Source of the DNA: Parabacteroides sp. TM07-1AC
GTDB taxonomy: Bacteria > Bacteroidota > Bacteroidia > Bacteroidales > Tannerellaceae
Assembly (NCBI RefSeq): GCF_003480915.1
Contig: NZ_QUKD01000001.1
Coordinates: 496,001-560,000, forward strand
DNA: 64,000 bases
Direction: 5' to 3'
Part shown: piece after piece, positions 1-8,099 of the stretch
How the letters are laid out: the number at the start of each line of letters is the position of its first letter
Numbering within the stretch: the stretch's first letter is position 1
The notes under the pieces: generated by a model
Databases searched by the model: none
The model's input: only the letters and a program-made list of their open reading frames with translations
Told to the model about the DNA's origin: nothing
Translations under genes and position numbers: made by a program

Positions 1-893
1 ACCATAAATATTCTATAATTAAACACAGCACACACACATATCAAAATAGAAACACTTAAAAAATAAAGGAAATCAGTTCTTTTATAAAGGATTGTGTTAA
101 TATACAATGCAAGAAGAGGGCCAAGCATCATTAACACAATGACAAATTTGAAGTATCCTTCGCTACCAACTGAATCCAAATAACTATCAGAATAGCTTTG
201 TTGAAGTAATCCTAATCTTATTAAAAAACGTCCCAATAATTGTATCAACGATGTTGAACCCATTAAAGCCGCTATACATATAATTGTAATCCATACATTT
301 CTATTCATCCGAGAAACTTGACTCAAGTTACTCTTGAATCGCCACGAAAACAATACGGCCAAAAACAATACTAAAAATATAATTTTAATACCATCGTGGG
401 CTAACGGAGCAGACAATAATAATATTCCTCCAATAAAATATATCTTTTTTAATCCAAAAGCTAGAGCCATTATAACCAATATAACCGCAAAGAAAAACCG
501 AGAAACCGCAAAGAAAAGTGGACTCATAGATGTAAAAAGTATTATAAATACAAATGTCTTATTTATTGTTATATTTGTATTTTTTCTCAATTTATTATTC
601 CAAACATTGACAACAATTATCAATATTAAATAATAAACAAATGTCAATATAGCGATATAGGTTTTTGCATTAAGTCCAATTGATTGATGCAATATTGCAT
701 ATACTGATTGATAAAGAAATGGTCTTCCTATAAGAGATTGACTTTCTATATATTCTGAGATATTGGTATCTTCTATATAAGACAAATCATATAATTGAGC
801 TTCCAAATCAACATATGCAGCATTAGGATTCACATTCAATACTACAAAAAAAGCTAGAAGAGGAAAAATATAAATTAAATTACAAACCTTCAT
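1..893 (-). CDS. Wzy/EpsG-like polysaccharide polymerase (partial, 3' end outside window)
   Basis: Open reading frame on the minus strand from an ATG at 893 to the window edge without a stop (297 codons visible). It starts MKVCNLIYIFPLLAFFVVLN and is almost entirely hydrophobic, with at least seven likely membrane segments and a short loop containing APLAHDG. Length, composition and position as the last visible gene of a flippase/glycosyltransferase operon fit a Wzy or EpsG-type polymerase, which joins lipid-linked repeat units on the periplasmic face. Polymerases of this class share little sequence, so the call rests on topology and context. It is very AT-rich like the next five genes. The C-terminus is missing. 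Confidence 0.6.
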   Translation of the reverse strand, partial: MKVCNLIYIFPLLAFFVVLNVNPNAAYVDLEAQLYDLSYIEDTNISEYIESQSLIGRPFLYQSVYAILHQSIGLNAKTYIAILTFVYYLILIIVVNVWNNKLRKNTNITINKTFVFIILFTSMSPLFFAVSRFFFAVILVIMALAFGLKKIYFIGGILLLSAPLAHDGIKIIFLVLFLAVLFSWRFKSNLSQVSRMNRNVWITIICIAALMGSTSLIQLLGRFLIRLGLLQQSYSDSYLDSVGSEGYFKFVIVLMMLGPLLALYINTILYKRTDFLYFLSVSILICVCAVFNYRIFM

Positions 894-934
894 ATGAACT
901 ATTTAAAGATTATATAGAAACACATAATCATTCA

Positions 935-2077
935 TTAATAATAATATGCACTACCCGGCCCAAACAATATAGATTTTTCACTATCATTATTCATCAACGC
1001 CTGAGATAGTTTTACGAAGTTATTTGCAGCTACACGGTAATTCCAAATTTCACAAATAGAAAAATAAGCCTGTTCTCCCATTTTTGATATTATTGATTTA
1101 TCCTCAACAATCATATCTAAACATTTCATCAAGTCGTGATGAGAACCTTTATAGACTAATCCGTTTTTTCCTTGTTGGATAAGAAAAGGTGTAGAACCTG
1201 CATGTTCGTTCGCAACAACCAAACAACCACTATTCATCGCTTCATTTAGAACTGCTCCCCAACCTTCTTCACGACCACTACTAAAAATATAAATATTTGC
1301 ATATTCCATATATCGGCGAACTTCTTGCTCTGAACAAAAATTTTTAAAAAGAATATTTTCTTGAATTCCTAATTTACGCGAAAGAGCTTCTACCTCTTTA
1401 CGCTTCTTCCCCTCACCAATCATGGTAAGATGACAGCAAAGTCCTTTTTTAAGAAGATAATCTAATGTATATACCGCATCTTCTGGATGCTTCCACCAAA
1501 TCATTCGACCGACCCAAAGTAATTCAATCTTATCTGATGATTTAAGACTCATCACTGGTCCTTCATAGAATTTCATTGCTGGGAAATATCCCCATCTGAA
1601 ACACTTAGACTTAGGAAATCCCAACAAAGCTAAATCTTCTGCTAAATAAGCACTTGCGCATAAAACATACAAAGACTTTTCTCGATAAAGAGTATAGTTT
1701 TTATAAATTGTATAAGCTGTTGTTGGAATAAATCGATGCCAAGTTCCATTTTTAAAAAAACGTTCTGAAAATCGAAAAGTCAATTTGTTGACTTTCATCC
1801 TAATCTTACAAAACTGGTTACTATTCGCCCCCATAATAGCCACATCACTTTTTTTTGCGAGCTCCTTCGCCATCATTAATTCAGCCTCACTTTCATAAGC
1901 TTTTATCACAAACGAATATTTCACATTCATATCCTCATAACCCATTTCAATACGCTCATAATCAATTTTTTGAGAGGCTACAAATTTAAAATTATCTAAA
2001 CCTATTATATTGATGAATTCATTACAAAGAGAAAGTTGGTGATGATTCAGAAAATTAGAGTAGAATGTTATAGTCAT
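935..2077 (-). CDS. Glycosyltransferase, GT4 type
   Basis: 380 residues with a GT-B fold pattern. The C-terminal half has the GT4 core: ELLWVGRMIWWKHPEDA (sugar-nucleotide domain entry), then a VGEGK-like strand (MIGEGKKRKEVEAL), and the donor-site motif SSGREEGWGAVLNEAMNSG, which contains the EX7E pair. It probably adds one sugar to a lipid-linked repeat unit on the cytoplasmic face of the inner membrane. It overlaps the preceding pyruvyl-transferase gene by four bases (ATGA), indicating translational coupling. The sugar specificity cannot be read from the sequence. AT-rich. Confidence 0.85.
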   Translation of the reverse strand: MTITFYSNFLNHHQLSLCNEFINIIGLDNFKFVASQKIDYERIEMGYEDMNVKYSFVIKAYESEAELMMAKELAKKSDVAIMGANSNQFCKIRMKVNKLTFRFSERFFKNGTWHRFIPTTAYTIYKNYTLYREKSLYVLCASAYLAEDLALLGFPKSKCFRWGYFPAMKFYEGPVMSLKSSDKIELLWVGRMIWWKHPEDAVYTLDYLLKKGLCCHLTMIGEGKKRKEVEALSRKLGIQENILFKNFCSEQEVRRYMEYANIYIFSSGREEGWGAVLNEAMNSGCLVVANEHAGSTPFLIQQGKNGLVYKGSHHDLMKCLDMIVEDKSIISKMGEQAYFSICEIWNYRVAANNFVKLSQALMNNDSEKSILFGPGSAYYY

Positions 2078-3123
2078 ATTTCTAATGCCTTAAAGAGAAA
2101 TTCTTTTGAAAAATTTCGCAAAGTTATTAATGTATTATCTAATGCAATATAATCAATCATATAGTCAGAGTTATTAAATATTCCTTCTATATTCAGCATC
2201 TTAAACAACGATGCAAGACGAGTCGTTCCTCCCGACTGATTAGCATGAATAATAAATTGTTTATGAAATATCAAAGAAAAAACACATCCATGAAAAGAAT
2301 CTGTAATTACACGATCTGCATACTTGATATACGACAACCAATCTTCAATAGACATCTGTATATTATTCCCTCTTAGACTTTGTTCTATAATTGTATATCC
2401 TTTATTAATAAACGGAAGTATAGCTTTACGAAGACTTTCCCTATCACCTAACCAATAGACAAAAATATACTTCCCTATAACTAATCTAGTTGAAGCCAAC
2501 TTGTCATATTCTGTAACAGGCAATAAGAATGTAGGGTCTAACACATGAGTAGCATCCACATGCATATTCTCCTTACAAAGCTTTACCGCAGATTCCTCAC
2601 GAACAGATACCGCTATAAAATCAGATACCCATTCTTGTATCTTAATAGTTGTTTCAAAAGTATACCGCCAGTCATCATACCCTAGCGAAGCTGCATAGGC
2701 TATCTTTTTCGTCTTTGAATTCTTAGGTATAAAATCCAAAAAATATAATCCACCACGTGGTGAAGCAAAGTCTGCACGCCATACTTGATCACTCCCTACT
2801 ACAATAACATCAAAAATATTCTTGTCACAAACCTTCTTAAATTCCCAATCACTATAAATAGCTTTAGTCCGATGAATATGAGTATTGATAAATGAAGTTA
2901 ATTTTCTCACTCGTATTCTGGCCTTCCAATATGGGGTAAAAGGAATCGCATTCAACATTGCAAGTGCCAACCTCTTTATAACCCCTCTGTTATTACGGCG
3001 GTCAAGTATCACTACCTCAAAATCAAAATGCTGCAAATAAGTTTGCAAAGCAAAAGTTTGAAGAATACCTCCGTAATTGTTTATCAAAGGATGAGTAAGA
3101 ATTCCTATTTTCTTTTTAGACAT
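2074..3123 (-). CDS. Polysaccharide pyruvyl transferase family protein
   Basis: 349 residues starting MSKKKIGILTHPLINNYGGI, the typical WcaK/CsaB N-terminus (GGILQ follows). Further family marks are VVGSDQVWRADF near residue 110 and DRVITDSFHGCVFSLIF near residue 270. Family members transfer pyruvate ketals from phosphoenolpyruvate to sugars of exopolysaccharides or wall polymers, giving an acidic group. It overlaps the upstream FrhB-like gene by 19 bases and the downstream glycosyltransferase by four, so the three are probably one translational unit. Members next to FrhB-like proteins are common in Bacteroidetes glycan loci, but the exact reaction of that subgroup is not established to my knowledge. 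Confidence 0.85.
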   Translation of the reverse strand: MSKKKIGILTHPLINNYGGILQTFALQTYLQHFDFEVVILDRRNNRGVIKRLALAMLNAIPFTPYWKARIRVRKLTSFINTHIHRTKAIYSDWEFKKVCDKNIFDVIVVGSDQVWRADFASPRGGLYFLDFIPKNSKTKKIAYAASLGYDDWRYTFETTIKIQEWVSDFIAVSVREESAVKLCKENMHVDATHVLDPTFLLPVTEYDKLASTRLVIGKYIFVYWLGDRESLRKAILPFINKGYTIIEQSLRGNNIQMSIEDWLSYIKYADRVITDSFHGCVFSLIFHKQFIIHANQSGGTTRLASLFKMLNIEGIFNNSDYMIDYIALDNTLITLRNFSKEFLFKALEI

Positions 3124-4250
3124 TTAAATAAACTATAAGTTAGAAAAACATTCCGTTGTACAAATGATTGTTTTAATAGTCTGTTCACTATTTCGTTAAC
3201 AGTCAAATCATTGCAACTATAGAATACTTTACGTTTTATTGTTTTTTTAGTTGGATAAACTAACGAAGGATTATCCATGATAACATTTAGATAGTCAATA
3301 GAAGGAAAATAACCCACTTCTTTTAATAAGGATATTCCTTTTTGTGTATTTGCTAATACCACATTTATACCTTTATCATCATCTATGACACAATCATCAT
3401 ATCGTTTTGCATTCCACAAATCTCCAAGAGTAATATCACTACCACTTGTGTTATTCTTAAATTTGCACGAGTAACAAGATTTTCTTAAAAATAACCCCGC
3501 TACAAATCCAGATAAAAATGAGTTTTTAACAGCAGGTTCAATGAAAATTTTTTCCCCAGTCAATGAATCTGTTATAGAAAAACAATAAGTTTTCCATCCT
3601 CTACATTTATCACGAAATGAAATATTATATGATGGCTTTAGATGAAAATTTTCAGAAAGGTAACGCTTCCATACAGAAGGACTTGGAACCCCATGACATA
3701 TAATATCTACAGTCATAAGATTTTCATAATCGTAATTAAGAAATCTTCTGAGTCCCGCTATTTGACATGGAGTACCACTAAACAGTACCTTACGACCTTG
3801 TTTTAAGAAAAATTGTGCTTGGATGAAACTTCTATCTATATGACTTTGTAAATATTTTGAACCTCGAAACAAAATAAGTTCTTCTTTCATTTCGATAAAA
3901 TCGTGTATCACTCCAAATTCAGTATCAAATTTTGCTCCAAAAACAACTCCTTTTTGTTTCAATATTTTCTCTCCCAATAAAGAAAATATACCACCAGAAG
4001 AACTCTCTAAACGAACTTCTTCGTTTGAATTTATTGCAGCAAACACTTTAATAGGAATACTAGAAATGTTAGAGTGAATTACAGGACAAACCTTTTTACA
4101 TAAACCACAATTTATACATAAATTTTCATCTATATATGGAAAAAGAAATCCCTCACAATCCACTTCTAATGTAATACATTTACGTGGACATCGTTGCACA
4201 CAAGCCTCACATCCACAGCAGTCTTCACTCTTTAACACTAACTTTTTCAT
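3105..4250 (-). CDS. FrhB-like (coenzyme F420 hydrogenase beta subunit family) Fe-S protein of glycan locus
   Basis: 381 residues. The N-terminus has two 4Fe-4S ferredoxin motifs: CCGCEACVQRCP (residues about 11-22) and CINCGLCKKVCPV (about 45-57). The FrhB N- and C-terminal domains follow (SSGGIFSLLG, FSGTPCQIAGLRRFL, VDIICHGVPSPSVW, SDITLGDLW). Homologous domains bind flavin in F420-reducing hydrogenase, but Bacteroidales lack F420, so this is probably a flavin/Fe-S reductase acting on a glycan intermediate or on the partner pyruvyl transferase. That role is inferred. It overlaps wzx by four bases and the pyruvyl-transferase gene by 19. Confidence 0.85.
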   Translation of the reverse strand: MKKLVLKSEDCCGCEACVQRCPRKCITLEVDCEGFLFPYIDENLCINCGLCKKVCPVIHSNISSIPIKVFAAINSNEEVRLESSSGGIFSLLGEKILKQKGVVFGAKFDTEFGVIHDFIEMKEELILFRGSKYLQSHIDRSFIQAQFFLKQGRKVLFSGTPCQIAGLRRFLNYDYENLMTVDIICHGVPSPSVWKRYLSENFHLKPSYNISFRDKCRGWKTYCFSITDSLTGEKIFIEPAVKNSFLSGFVAGLFLRKSCYSCKFKNNTSGSDITLGDLWNAKRYDDCVIDDDKGINVVLANTQKGISLLKEVGYFPSIDYLNVIMDNPSLVYPTKKTIKRKVFYSCNDLTVNEIVNRLLKQSFVQRNVFLTYSLFKCLKRK

Positions 4251-5770
4251 ACCCTTTTTATTAACATATTGATGGGACGAGTGAACAAATTTCGTTCATA
4301 TTTATTCATACTTATAAATCCAAAAAGAGGTACATACAATAAGGTAAATATTATTGCTGAATAAATAAAAGTAGATATGTTATCCAAGTTTATACTTAAA
4401 CTATTTATGCAAAATATACAAATAGGAACAAAAACAACAGGCATGACTGACATCTTTATTATTTCATACCAAAATTTTCGAATATCTATTTTTTGCTTCT
4501 TTTTATAATAAATATTCATAAGTAAACCTTGACCAAGTAACAATGCACCAGCTGTCGCATAGGCACATCCTATAGCCCCCCATCTTCTAGCTCCATAAAT
4601 TGAGAATAAAGAACTAAAAATAGCAATAACTACATAGCTAATTGCTCTGAAACGCATTTGATTTCGGGCTTGAAGTATAGTAATTCCTAGATTTTGAATC
4701 ATAGGGGGTAATAAAGTAAAAAAAAACAGTAACGATATATAATATGCTTCTTCATAAGCTTCACCGGCCCAAATTCTTATAAAAGATTGTCCAAATATGA
4801 TAAAAGCACTAAGAATAAAAGACATGATAATATACTGAATCCTTCCAGTACGGATAAATAAATCTGAAATTTCTTTATTTGAATTACTAGTAGAAACCAT
4901 AGCTGTTACTTTTGGTAAAAATACACCACTGATAGATGTAGAGAACATCATAAACATATGGGTTAGTTGAATTGCAACAGAATAAATAGCAACTACCACT
5001 GTACCCTTGAAAATACCAAGTACAAACTGTCCCGTACTCCAATATATTCTATCCATTATCACACTTAAGAAAATCCAAAAACTATATATTGATATTTCTT
5101 TTAGCAAAATAGGGTTAAATACTCCAAATTTTATTTTTATATTCAGTTTTGAATAACAATAAAATAAATTGATTAGTAACGTAAAAATATTGAATAAAGT
5201 AGTTACTACTACCATCGCAACAGCTTTATACCCTATCGATAACAATAATACCATCACTAGTGGATTTAAAATTGTTCTAACAATGCTTACAATCCGTTGA
5301 AATGCAAATTTTTCATATGCAGTCATAATACTTCCCCAAATACTCATCGGAAAAGTAAATGCTAGATTAAAAGTCATTAACCATAACATTATTTGCATCT
5401 TACAAGCCTCATCTTCAGTCATGTTTAATGAAAACAAATCCTCTACATTAATAGCCAATATACTACCGACTATGACTGCAATAAGTCCAAGGCCTACATA
5501 TAAAGCTAAGAACATTCCAAACATTTCCTGTTGCTCACGAACATTTCCTTCAGCTCTAAATTTGGCAGTATAACGTACAATAGCATTGCCAAAACCAAGA
5601 TCAAGCACTGTAAGGTAAGCTATTATGGAAGCTGCTAATGAATAAAGACCATATTCTGCTTGCCCCAACATTCGAAGCATATAAGGTGCATATATTAATC
5701 CTATCACCATATTTAAAGCAATAGAAACATAACTTAGTGCAGCCCCTACTTTTAACTGATTAATAGCCAT
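4247..5770 (-). CDS. Wzx-type oligosaccharide flippase (MOP superfamily)
   Basis: 507 residues with about 12-14 hydrophobic segments. The N-terminus includes AALSYVSIALNMVIGLIYAP and RMLGQAEYGLYSLA, the usual start of polysaccharide exporters of the MATE/MOP superfamily. It would flip undecaprenyl-linked repeat units across the inner membrane for the Wzy-like polymerase encoded four genes downstream. It starts nine bases after the stop of the upstream glycosyltransferase gene and overlaps the FrhB-like gene by four bases. AT-rich: one 60-base line near 4500 counts 19 G or C. Confidence 0.9.
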   Translation of the reverse strand: MAINQLKVGAALSYVSIALNMVIGLIYAPYMLRMLGQAEYGLYSLAASIIAYLTVLDLGFGNAIVRYTAKFRAEGNVREQQEMFGMFLALYVGLGLIAVIVGSILAINVEDLFSLNMTEDEACKMQIMLWLMTFNLAFTFPMSIWGSIMTAYEKFAFQRIVSIVRTILNPLVMVLLLSIGYKAVAMVVVTTLFNIFTLLINLFYCYSKLNIKIKFGVFNPILLKEISIYSFWIFLSVIMDRIYWSTGQFVLGIFKGTVVVAIYSVAIQLTHMFMMFSTSISGVFLPKVTAMVSTSNSNKEISDLFIRTGRIQYIIMSFILSAFIIFGQSFIRIWAGEAYEEAYYISLLFFFTLLPPMIQNLGITILQARNQMRFRAISYVVIAIFSSLFSIYGARRWGAIGCAYATAGALLLGQGLLMNIYYKKKQKIDIRKFWYEIIKMSVMPVVFVPICIFCINSLSINLDNISTFIYSAIIFTLLYVPLFGFISMNKYERNLFTRPINMLIKRV

Positions 5771-5778
5771 TTTTCCAC

Positions 5779-6987
5779 TTATTGTAAAATTCCTTTATAT
5801 AATTCTATGTATTTCTTATAATTAACTTCTTTTTTGTATTCAGACAAAATCCATTTAACCAAACCTTCAGAATAATTATGCTGCTTATCATTTTTAATCT
5901 TTCTAATACCAGTTAATAATGCAATAACATCTCCTGTTTTTACACATTCACCATATTGCTTATTCACTGTTTCTGTTACTCCTGTATTAGCAAACGAAAT
6001 AACAGGAGTGCCACAAGCTTGCGCTTCCATGTTGATAGTCGGTAGAGAATCTTCTCGTGTACAATTTACAAAAACATCAGCCATTGAATATAATTTAGCT
6101 AATTCTTCTTTACTCGAAGTATAACCTATAACCTTGACATTATTTGGCAATTCTATCGACCTCTTATCATAACCAAACAGCAATAGAACCATATCACTAT
6201 CAAAACCTGCAACAAAAGTTTTTAAAACATCTTTATTTATTGTACTCAACCATTTAGTTACAGGTCCAAGTAATACGAACTTATCTTCAAGACCATATTG
6301 TTTTCTGATATTAGAAGGTGTCGGTTTGAAAACCATAGTATCTATACCATTATGAATACTCATGCAATGTATGTTTTTAAAAACTGACTTCTTTCCTTCT
6401 TTTGTAATCCAATCAGAAACGCCTACTACAGTCAAATTTTTAATTGCATTGAGATACTTATATCTATCCATCAAGATTTCATGGGATTTATCATACAAAT
6501 AAGCTGGTGTATCCTGTTTTTTCTTAGGACAATTTCCACATTGCTCTTGCCATTTAAAGCAATTCATATCAGTATAATGAAAACAACCACCTGTAAAGAA
6601 CCAACAATCATGCATAGTAATCACTGTCGCAATATTATGTTTAGCAATATAACGTAATAACATATTTAAATTGATGTAATTACTATGCAAGTTATGAAGA
6701 TGGATTACATCTGGTTGTATTTTATCAATATACTTCAATAGTTTCAATGTAGGCAGAAATGAGAAATAAGCCTGTTTACCATTTATTCTACATAACAAAG
6801 CATGTAGCTTATTACTTACAATATTGCCAATCTTATAGCCATTTTTTATTTCATGCTGTGGTATCCTTGAAATTGCATAAGCAACATGACACTCAATCCC
6901 ATTCTCTTCACAACATTGTTGTAAATCCTGAACAATGGTACCAGTGCTTCCATTAGCATAAGTTGCATTAATTTGAAGTACTTTCAT
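5779..6987 (-). CDS. Glycosyltransferase, GT4 type with Cys cluster
   Basis: 402 residues. The N-terminus MKVLQINATYANGSTGTIV is typical of GT-B enzymes. A cysteine-rich insert near residues 130-160 (CFHYTDMNCFKW, then QCGNCP) resembles a metal-binding knuckle seen in a subset of exopolysaccharide GT4 enzymes. The C-terminal domain has the EX7E motif in CTREDSLPTINMEAQACG. Expected role: sugar transfer onto the growing repeat unit at the cytoplasmic membrane. It is the first gene of the AT-rich cassette; the preceding gene (7041-8090) has ordinary composition. The donor and acceptor are unknown. Confidence 0.85.
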   Translation of the reverse strand: MKVLQINATYANGSTGTIVQDLQQCCEENGIECHVAYAISRIPQHEIKNGYKIGNIVSNKLHALLCRINGKQAYFSFLPTLKLLKYIDKIQPDVIHLHNLHSNYINLNMLLRYIAKHNIATVITMHDCWFFTGGCFHYTDMNCFKWQEQCGNCPKKKQDTPAYLYDKSHEILMDRYKYLNAIKNLTVVGVSDWITKEGKKSVFKNIHCMSIHNGIDTMVFKPTPSNIRKQYGLEDKFVLLGPVTKWLSTINKDVLKTFVAGFDSDMVLLLFGYDKRSIELPNNVKVIGYTSSKEELAKLYSMADVFVNCTREDSLPTINMEAQACGTPVISFANTGVTETVNKQYGECVKTGDVIALLTGIRKIKNDKQHNYSEGLVKWILSEYKKEVNYKKYIELYKGILQ

Positions 6988-7040
6988 TATATAACTGTTG
7001 ATTTCTTTTCAAAAACTTCTCATTGTATCCGTTGGTGAGA

Positions 7041-8090
7041 TTAATTCACAAATCCTTTCCAAACTACCATATTATGGTCACTATAAGACGTCTCCGGAGA
7101 ATAGCACTCTCTCCCTTTCAACGACTCCGAATAAAAAATATAATCTATCCTCCAAAGCTTATACAACTGTCGGAATGTATATTGATACCCACTTCCACAT
7201 TCCCGAAAGCCATCAGTCAACCCTTTTCGAACCTGATGGTATGCATAAGAAGCCGGTGTATCATTGAAATCTCCGCAAACAAGTACAGGATAAGGAGAAT
7301 TTTCAATCTCTGTACGGATTGTATTTGCTTGGTCTGCCCGTTTCCGGTTATTGCGATTCATCTGTAGAAACAATTCTTTGATGGCTTTCATACGGGTCTT
7401 AAACTCTTTATTAGGCGCAATGATTCTACCTATATAAGCATTGACGCTTGTCGTCTCAAAATGATTGTTGATTACGCGGATGTATTGATTGTTTATCCGT
7501 ACATCAGCTATCAATGACATGTTCTGAGAATTTTCATAATAAAGAGCCTTTACCGAATGGATGGGGTAACGGCTGTAAATCGTTGTTGGTAAATGGTCGG
7601 TACGCCGGCTGATATATTTATACAAAACATAATCAAAGGCGTATCGGATACTGTCACGGTGGTAATAACCATCGCCGGGTGCTTCCTGAAAGCAGACAAT
7701 ATCGGGCTGAAGCTCCTTTATATAAGCGGCAGCTTCATTCATTGTGTACTTCTTGCCCCAATAAAAATGACTGGTATTGTAAGTAACGACAGTCAATGGG
7801 GTTCCTTCCGAGTCTGCTACTTCTTGCTGATTCCAGAAAGGCAGTTGATAAACTGCCAGCAAATAATTGGTGTGGAGCAAAATGGCAAAGAGAGAAATAG
7901 AACATCTCCATTTTTTCTTTGTGAACAATTGTATGACTCCCATCAACAGATTGGCGGCCAATATCGGCCAAACAGCTAAAGTCAGAAGAGAAAGCCAAAT
8001 ACAAATTCCTTCAACATAGCGTCCTCCGATAAAACAGAGGATGGATAATACAACAAAGAATATCTGGAAAAAGTTATTTAAACTTTTCAC
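7041..8090 (-). CDS. Membrane-anchored endonuclease/exonuclease/phosphatase family protein
   Basis: 349 residues. Three hydrophobic segments fill residues 1-90, then an EEP domain begins: TPLTVVTYNTSHF (Asn ligand), PDIVCFQEAPG (catalytic Glu), PVLVCGDFNDTP (Asp/Asn pair) and YSDHNMVVW (terminal SDH motif). EEP enzymes cleave phosphodiesters in DNA, inositol phosphates or sphingolipids, and the substrate here is not readable. The domain probably faces the periplasm. It lies nine bases after the sugar dehydratase gene and so is probably cotranscribed with the glycan locus. A direct role in the polysaccharide pathway is unproven. Confidence 0.85.
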   Translation of the reverse strand: MKSLNNFFQIFFVVLSILCFIGGRYVEGICIWLSLLTLAVWPILAANLLMGVIQLFTKKKWRCSISLFAILLHTNYLLAVYQLPFWNQQEVADSEGTPLTVVTYNTSHFYWGKKYTMNEAAAYIKELQPDIVCFQEAPGDGYYHRDSIRYAFDYVLYKYISRRTDHLPTTIYSRYPIHSVKALYYENSQNMSLIADVRINNQYIRVINNHFETTSVNAYIGRIIAPNKEFKTRMKAIKELFLQMNRNNRKRADQANTIRTEIENSPYPVLVCGDFNDTPASYAYHQVRKGLTDGFRECGSGYQYTFRQLYKLWRIDYIFYSESLKGRECYSPETSYSDHNMVVWKGFVN

Positions 8091-8099
8091 TCTGTGTCT

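Noticed and set aside
334..633. Plus-strand 99-codon frame in the first kilobase
   Set aside because: It is antisense to the continuous hydrophobic polymerase frame and is Asn/Lys/Ile-rich as expected from AT-rich shadow sequence.
3105..4250. Evidence for F420 metabolism
   Set aside because: The FrhB-like fold alone does not imply F420. No F420 synthesis genes are visible and the context is glycan synthesis.
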